Positions 60,891 to 64,000 of a stretch of DNA of 64,000 bases are shown here, in pieces (within the stretch, counting starts at the first letter, position 1; every line of letters begins with the position of its first letter). Origin of the DNA: Rhizobium mesosinicum (lineage in GTDB: Bacteria; Pseudomonadota; Alphaproteobacteria; Rhizobiales; Rhizobiaceae); the NCBI RefSeq assembly GCF_019511345.1, contig NZ_JAEUAK010000001.1, positions 434,001 through 498,000 of the forward strand, read 5' to 3'. The notes beneath the pieces were generated by a model that saw nothing but the letters and a program-made list of their open reading frames with translations, was not told the origin of the DNA and did not search any database. The translations under genes and the position numbers were made by a program.

Positions 60891-61967
60891 TCAATCCGCT
60901 GTTTCACCCAGCGTATCGGCGACATAGGCCCCGCGCATGCCCATGGGGACCGGTTTTCCCGTCGTCGTATCCTTCGCGGTCTGATGTTCGAGTTCGGCAT
61001 TGAGTTCAGCCCCAACAACCAGGATGGCGACGGAAAGCCATGTCCACACAAGGAAGCCGATCAACGCGCCGAGCGTTCCGTAGGTAGCATTGTAGTTGGC
61101 GAAATGGTCGAGATAGACCGAGAAGCCAAGCGACATGAAAAACCAGGAAAACGTTGTCATCACAGCACCCCATGTCATCCACCGGAGACGGGCCGGCTCG
61201 CGGCTAGGGCCGAACCGGTAGACGGCCATGCTGGCAACAACAACCACGGCCAGCAGTAGCGGCCATCTGAGAACGAGCGCCATCTCTTCCTGAAAGCGAT
61301 CCAGCCAGAGGAAGGAAAGCGCCACCGGCATCACAGCAACGAGTGCGAGAAGAACGATCGCCCCGATGATGGCGCATACCGTAAAGCAGAGCGCGATCAG
61401 GTTCAGGCGGATCAGACTGCGTTTTTCCCGCTCTTCATATGCGACATTCATGGCGTCGAAGAGTGCAAGCGTGCCGTTATGGGTGCTCCACAAAGCGATA
61501 GCCAGACCGATGAAAAAAGTCACGCCCAGCGCATTATCGCGTCGCTCGGTGAGCGAACGGATCTGATCCGACACGAAATCGAAGGCGCCGGGCGGCAGCA
61601 TCATCGCCAGTTTTCCCAGATGTTCCGACATGGTGAGAGGATCTGCGAAAAGTCCATAAAGGGAGACCAATGCGGCAAGTGCCGGAAATAGGGCAAGAAG
61701 AAGATAGAAGGTCACACCGGCGGCAATCAGCGTCACTCTGTCGTCCGATACCTCATGCACGACGCGCCAGAATACATCTTTCAATCCTTGCTTCGGGATA
61801 GATTCCGGGACCGACGCGTGACGTCCATGATTGTCGCCGGCTGTCGATAAATCAGCCCGCATTGCCGCATCTCGGCAGATCTCGGCACGGCGCGTCGCAA
61901 GCAGAAGGCTGGCGAATGCGACGAGGTACAGGATCGCTGTTGATCTCTGGCTGAATCGAAAACTCAT
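60891..61967 (-). CDS. YihY/BrkB-family inner-membrane protein
   Basis: Polytopic membrane protein of 358 residues. It has a predicted N-terminal helix, then the family core with about six more helices: GVTFYLLLALFPALAAL, then ATYGTLGALIGFLVWTWLSV and VVGAELNAELEHQT. The ATG used follows AGAGG at 8 bases; two in-frame starts lie just before it. The function of this family is not settled despite its old ribonuclease name. It lies in the small stress-gene block. Confidence 0.85.
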   Translation of the reverse strand: MSFRFSQRSTAILYLVAFASLLLATRRAEICRDAAMRADLSTAGDNHGRHASVPESIPKQGLKDVFWRVVHEVSDDRVTLIAAGVTFYLLLALFPALAALVSLYGLFADPLTMSEHLGKLAMMLPPGAFDFVSDQIRSLTERRDNALGVTFFIGLAIALWSTHNGTLALFDAMNVAYEEREKRSLIRLNLIALCFTVCAIIGAIVLLALVAVMPVALSFLWLDRFQEEMALVLRWPLLLAVVVVASMAVYRFGPSREPARLRWMTWGAVMTTFSWFFMSLGFSVYLDHFANYNATYGTLGALIGFLVWTWLSVAILVVGAELNAELEHQTAKDTTTGKPVPMGMRGAYVADTLGETAD

Positions 61968-62132
61968 GCGCATCACCTCTCTGCCTCTGCTCGGCATACC
62001 GAGAAACGCGCGATCGGCCTGAAAGGTACAAATCCGAAGTCGGCATTGTCGAGGGCAACTGATCGTCTGCAGGACGCCCGTAGGAAACTTCGATTATGTC
62101 CCGTTGTTTTCGTCTGGATTGGAGGACCGCAG

Positions 62133-62481
62133 ATGGCATCAATGACGAAAGAAGAGCTGTCCGAGCACCTGAAGAAACTGGATTTCTGCATGTTTTCGAC
62201 CCGCGGAGCCTCAAACCGGATGACCACTCGTCCGATGAGCAGCAATGGCGACGTCGAATATGACGGGGATTCCTAGTTTTTCTTCCTATACCGACACCCG
62301 CAAGATATCCGAGATTCGGAAGGACAATGCGGCACTGCTGACCTTTACAGCACCGCCGCATCTGCTGGGGAAGCCAGGTATTTTCACAGCAGTCGACGGT
62401 AACGCTTCGCTTATCGAAGACACCTCGCAGTTCGGGATCATTGGATCCAAGGACTGGAACGATGGTTTCCGCGGCCTCTAA
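62133..62481 (+). pseudogene. Decayed general-stress protein 26-like (pyridoxamine 5'-phosphate oxidase fold)
   Basis: Remains of a flavin-binding stress protein. GGAGG and an ATG at 62133 start a good frame (KLDFCMFSTRGASNRMTTRPM, then EYDGDS). A TAG sits where family members have Trp (DGDSW). One extra base in the run at 62276-62283 puts the rest (SYTDTRKISEIRKDNAAL) in another frame. The family C terminus is also missing after DWNDGFRGL. Stop, shift and truncation together indicate a dead gene rather than a reading error. Confidence 0.8.
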
Positions 62482-62532
62482 TGTCTGAGGATAGTAGTCT
62501 GGCTGCAGAGCGCCGGCGCACCAACCGCCTGC

Positions 62533-64000
62533 CTACAGACGGGCGATCGCCTCCCCAAGCTCTTTGCGATGTTTTTCAAGCCGATCCCGAGCCTCGTCCC
62601 TTTGCGCCCGCAGCGCCTTGATCGACGTCTCCTGCTCCGTCAGGTCTTGAAGGAACTGCTGCTTGAGCGGCGTGTCGCCGACAGAGGCGAGCATGCCTGA
62701 AATCCTCGAGGATTCCGACGTTGCGTCTTCAATCTCCTGCATGACTGTCGACAGGTCCCTCTCCGCTTCCTTCTGTGCCTTCCTCGCCGTCACGATACCC
62801 TGAAGTTTCGAGGCGATTTCCGGCGCCGGCCCTTCATCGAGCCATTGCAGGATCACCGTGTCATCGATATCGGCAATCGCCTGCGTCTCGCTCTCGGCCA
62901 TGCGCCATTCGATGGTCGTCGAAACCTTCTTTCCTGCGGGGACGATGACAGTTGCCCGCGCACCTTGCGGCGTCTCCTCCACGCCTTCGGACTTAACGAG
63001 CTCCCATCCTGCCATGCCCGGGTCTTCCGCGACGAACGTCCTGTCGGCATCCGCGCCCCAGACGGAGAAGGTCTTACGCAGCCGACGCTCCAGTGTGGCC
63101 TCGAGATAACCGTCCTTGACGATAACGGTTCGGAAGGAACTGGTGATGGCGCTGGCCACTTCCTGCTCGATCTTCTGATCGGCGGCAAACGTCGCCTTTT
63201 CTAGGCCGCCTGGCTTCACATTGCCGACGCGTGCGTCGCCGACATAACGCCCTTTCTCGTCGTAGACCGCCGCCACCGCCGGCGGTAGCGAGGTTCCGGT
63301 GTCGTTGGTGAGGACGAGGGCTGCATCCGGATGCCGCGCGCCTTCGCGATAGAGAGCGACGAACTCGGCCTTGATCTCGCGATCGAGGATCGGCACGGAA
63401 ATCGTCTCACCGCTTTTCAGGTCGTACACGCCGGGAAGATCGAAGTTTGCGACCACGTCGCCCTCGTCGGCAGTCGCAGCGATGGTAGCGGCTGGAGCCG
63501 CCTCAACAGGAGCGGGGGCCTCGGTCAGCGGCTTGTTCGCCAGCGCGCCTCCAAACCTGTTCCGTTTGGCGCCTCCAATGTCCAGATTGGCGACATCCAC
63601 TTCCGGGCGTGATGGCCATGCTCTGGCATACAGTCTCTGGCGAAGCGTCACGGGCTTGCCGGACGTCAGAGAAATGGAAACCCCGTGCCAATCCTCGCCG
63701 GACGCATTCTCAAGGACTGCCCAGGCTTGCAACCGCGCTTTGCCCTTAGCGTCAACAAGGATCCTGTAGGACGGCTTCCAGAGCGGGGTCGCCACGACAT
63801 AGGAGATATCTATGGCCCCCGACGCTTTGCCTTCGAGCGCAATGGTGACGGCGCGAGTTCCCTGCACTCCGTCACTCGACAACCGTTCTGCGGCTCGGGA
63901 AATCATCTCGGCGTCTTTGGGATCGTCGAGCTTGTAAGCCATGGCGCCACCGATCTCGGCAATGTCGAAGGCGCCGCTGTCCAGCATCACGATCAGCCGC
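62533..64000 (-). CDS. DUF4139 domain protein (MuiA-type), 5' partial
   Basis: C-terminal 489 residues or so of a protein whose start lies past the window end; the frame is open through base 64000. The DUF4139-type part (WKPSYRILVDAKGKARLQAWAVLENASGEDW) is followed by beta-rich repeats and a C-terminal charged coiled coil (QEIEDATSESSRISGML, LRAQRDEARDRLEKHR). Members of this family include the mucoidy inhibitor A type. Role here unknown. Confidence 0.8.
   Translation of the reverse strand, partial: RLIVMLDSGAFDIAEIGGAMAYKLDDPKDAEMISRAAERLSSDGVQGTRAVTIALEGKASGAIDISYVVATPLWKPSYRILVDAKGKARLQAWAVLENASGEDWHGVSISLTSGKPVTLRQRLYARAWPSRPEVDVANLDIGGAKRNRFGGALANKPLTEAPAPVEAAPAATIAATADEGDVVANFDLPGVYDLKSGETISVPILDREIKAEFVALYREGARHPDAALVLTNDTGTSLPPAVAAVYDEKGRYVGDARVGNVKPGGLEKATFAADQKIEQEVASAITSSFRTVIVKDGYLEATLERRLRKTFSVWGADADRTFVAEDPGMAGWELVKSEGVEETPQGARATVIVPAGKKVSTTIEWRMAESETQAIADIDDTVILQWLDEGPAPEIASKLQGIVTARKAQKEAERDLSTVMQEIEDATSESSRISGMLASVGDTPLKQQFLQDLTEQETSIKALRAQRDEARDRLEKHRKELGEAIARL

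Noticed and set aside
62245..62481. Separate small gene of 78 codons
   Set aside because: It is the out-of-frame second half of the decayed stress protein; no ribosome site of its own.

Overview
The window reads as a chromosome or large-replicon segment of a member of the Rhizobiaceae (Rhizobium/Sinorhizobium/Agrobacterium group). The reasons are high GC with C/G-ending codons, a thuEFGKAB trehalose operon, a PraR-like XRE regulator, cytoplasmic PAS-type chemoreceptors and EcfG-type promoters. No rRNA, tRNA, phage, IS element or CRISPR array was seen. Most of the DNA is catabolic and transport operons, with a signalling and envelope block in the middle.

1-6.0 kb: thuEFGKAB (thuE cut by the window start), uptake and 3-keto-type oxidation of trehalose-like disaccharides. 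6.1-7.0 kb: ribB on the minus strand behind an FMN riboswitch. 7.1-17.5 kb: a ten-gene divergon. The left arm (minus) encodes a ribose-type ABC transporter, two short-chain dehydrogenases and a triose-phosphate isomerase. The right arm (plus) encodes a split transketolase, an FGGY kinase and a SorC-family regulator. Three copies of a TGAATA-N2-TATTCA-like palindrome lie at both divergent promoters and before the regulator. Together they suggest a pentulose/apulose-like polyol pathway ending in a transketolase step.

17.7-24.4 kb: an RND efflux pair and two lipoproteins (DUF3313-like and patatin-like). 24.9-39.2 kb: signalling and envelope genes. These are a GAF-PAS-GGDEF-EAL protein, a soluble twin-PAS chemoreceptor ending in DWDEF, an OmpR-type regulator, a MipA/OmpV porin-like protein, a GT2-GtrA-GT39 glycosyltransferase broken by a one-base shift at a T6 run, a receiver-like protein without the phosphoacceptor Asp, an EnvZ-like kinase, a GT4 glycosyltransferase and an XRE regulator.

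39.3-54.5 kb: branched-chain amino acid degradation. The minus strand carries an SDR, thiolase, acyl-CoA dehydrogenase and the full branched-chain 2-oxoacid dehydrogenase complex (E1a, E1b, E2, E3). The plus strand carries an AraC-type regulator, isovaleryl-CoA dehydrogenase, both methylcrotonyl-CoA carboxylase subunits, a MaoC-like hydratase and a CitE-like lyase. The last two stand where LiuC and LiuE normally occur. The gene set matches the Mycobacterium tuberculosis leucine/itaconate locus.

55.0-59.4 kb: ugpBAEC, glycerol-3-phosphate uptake, with a possible Pho box. 59.7-64 kb: a small stress region with a CBS-pair protein and an unknown 150-residue protein, each behind an EcfG-like promoter, then a YihY/BrkB membrane protein, a decayed general-stress flavin-binding protein, and a DUF4139 protein cut by the window end.
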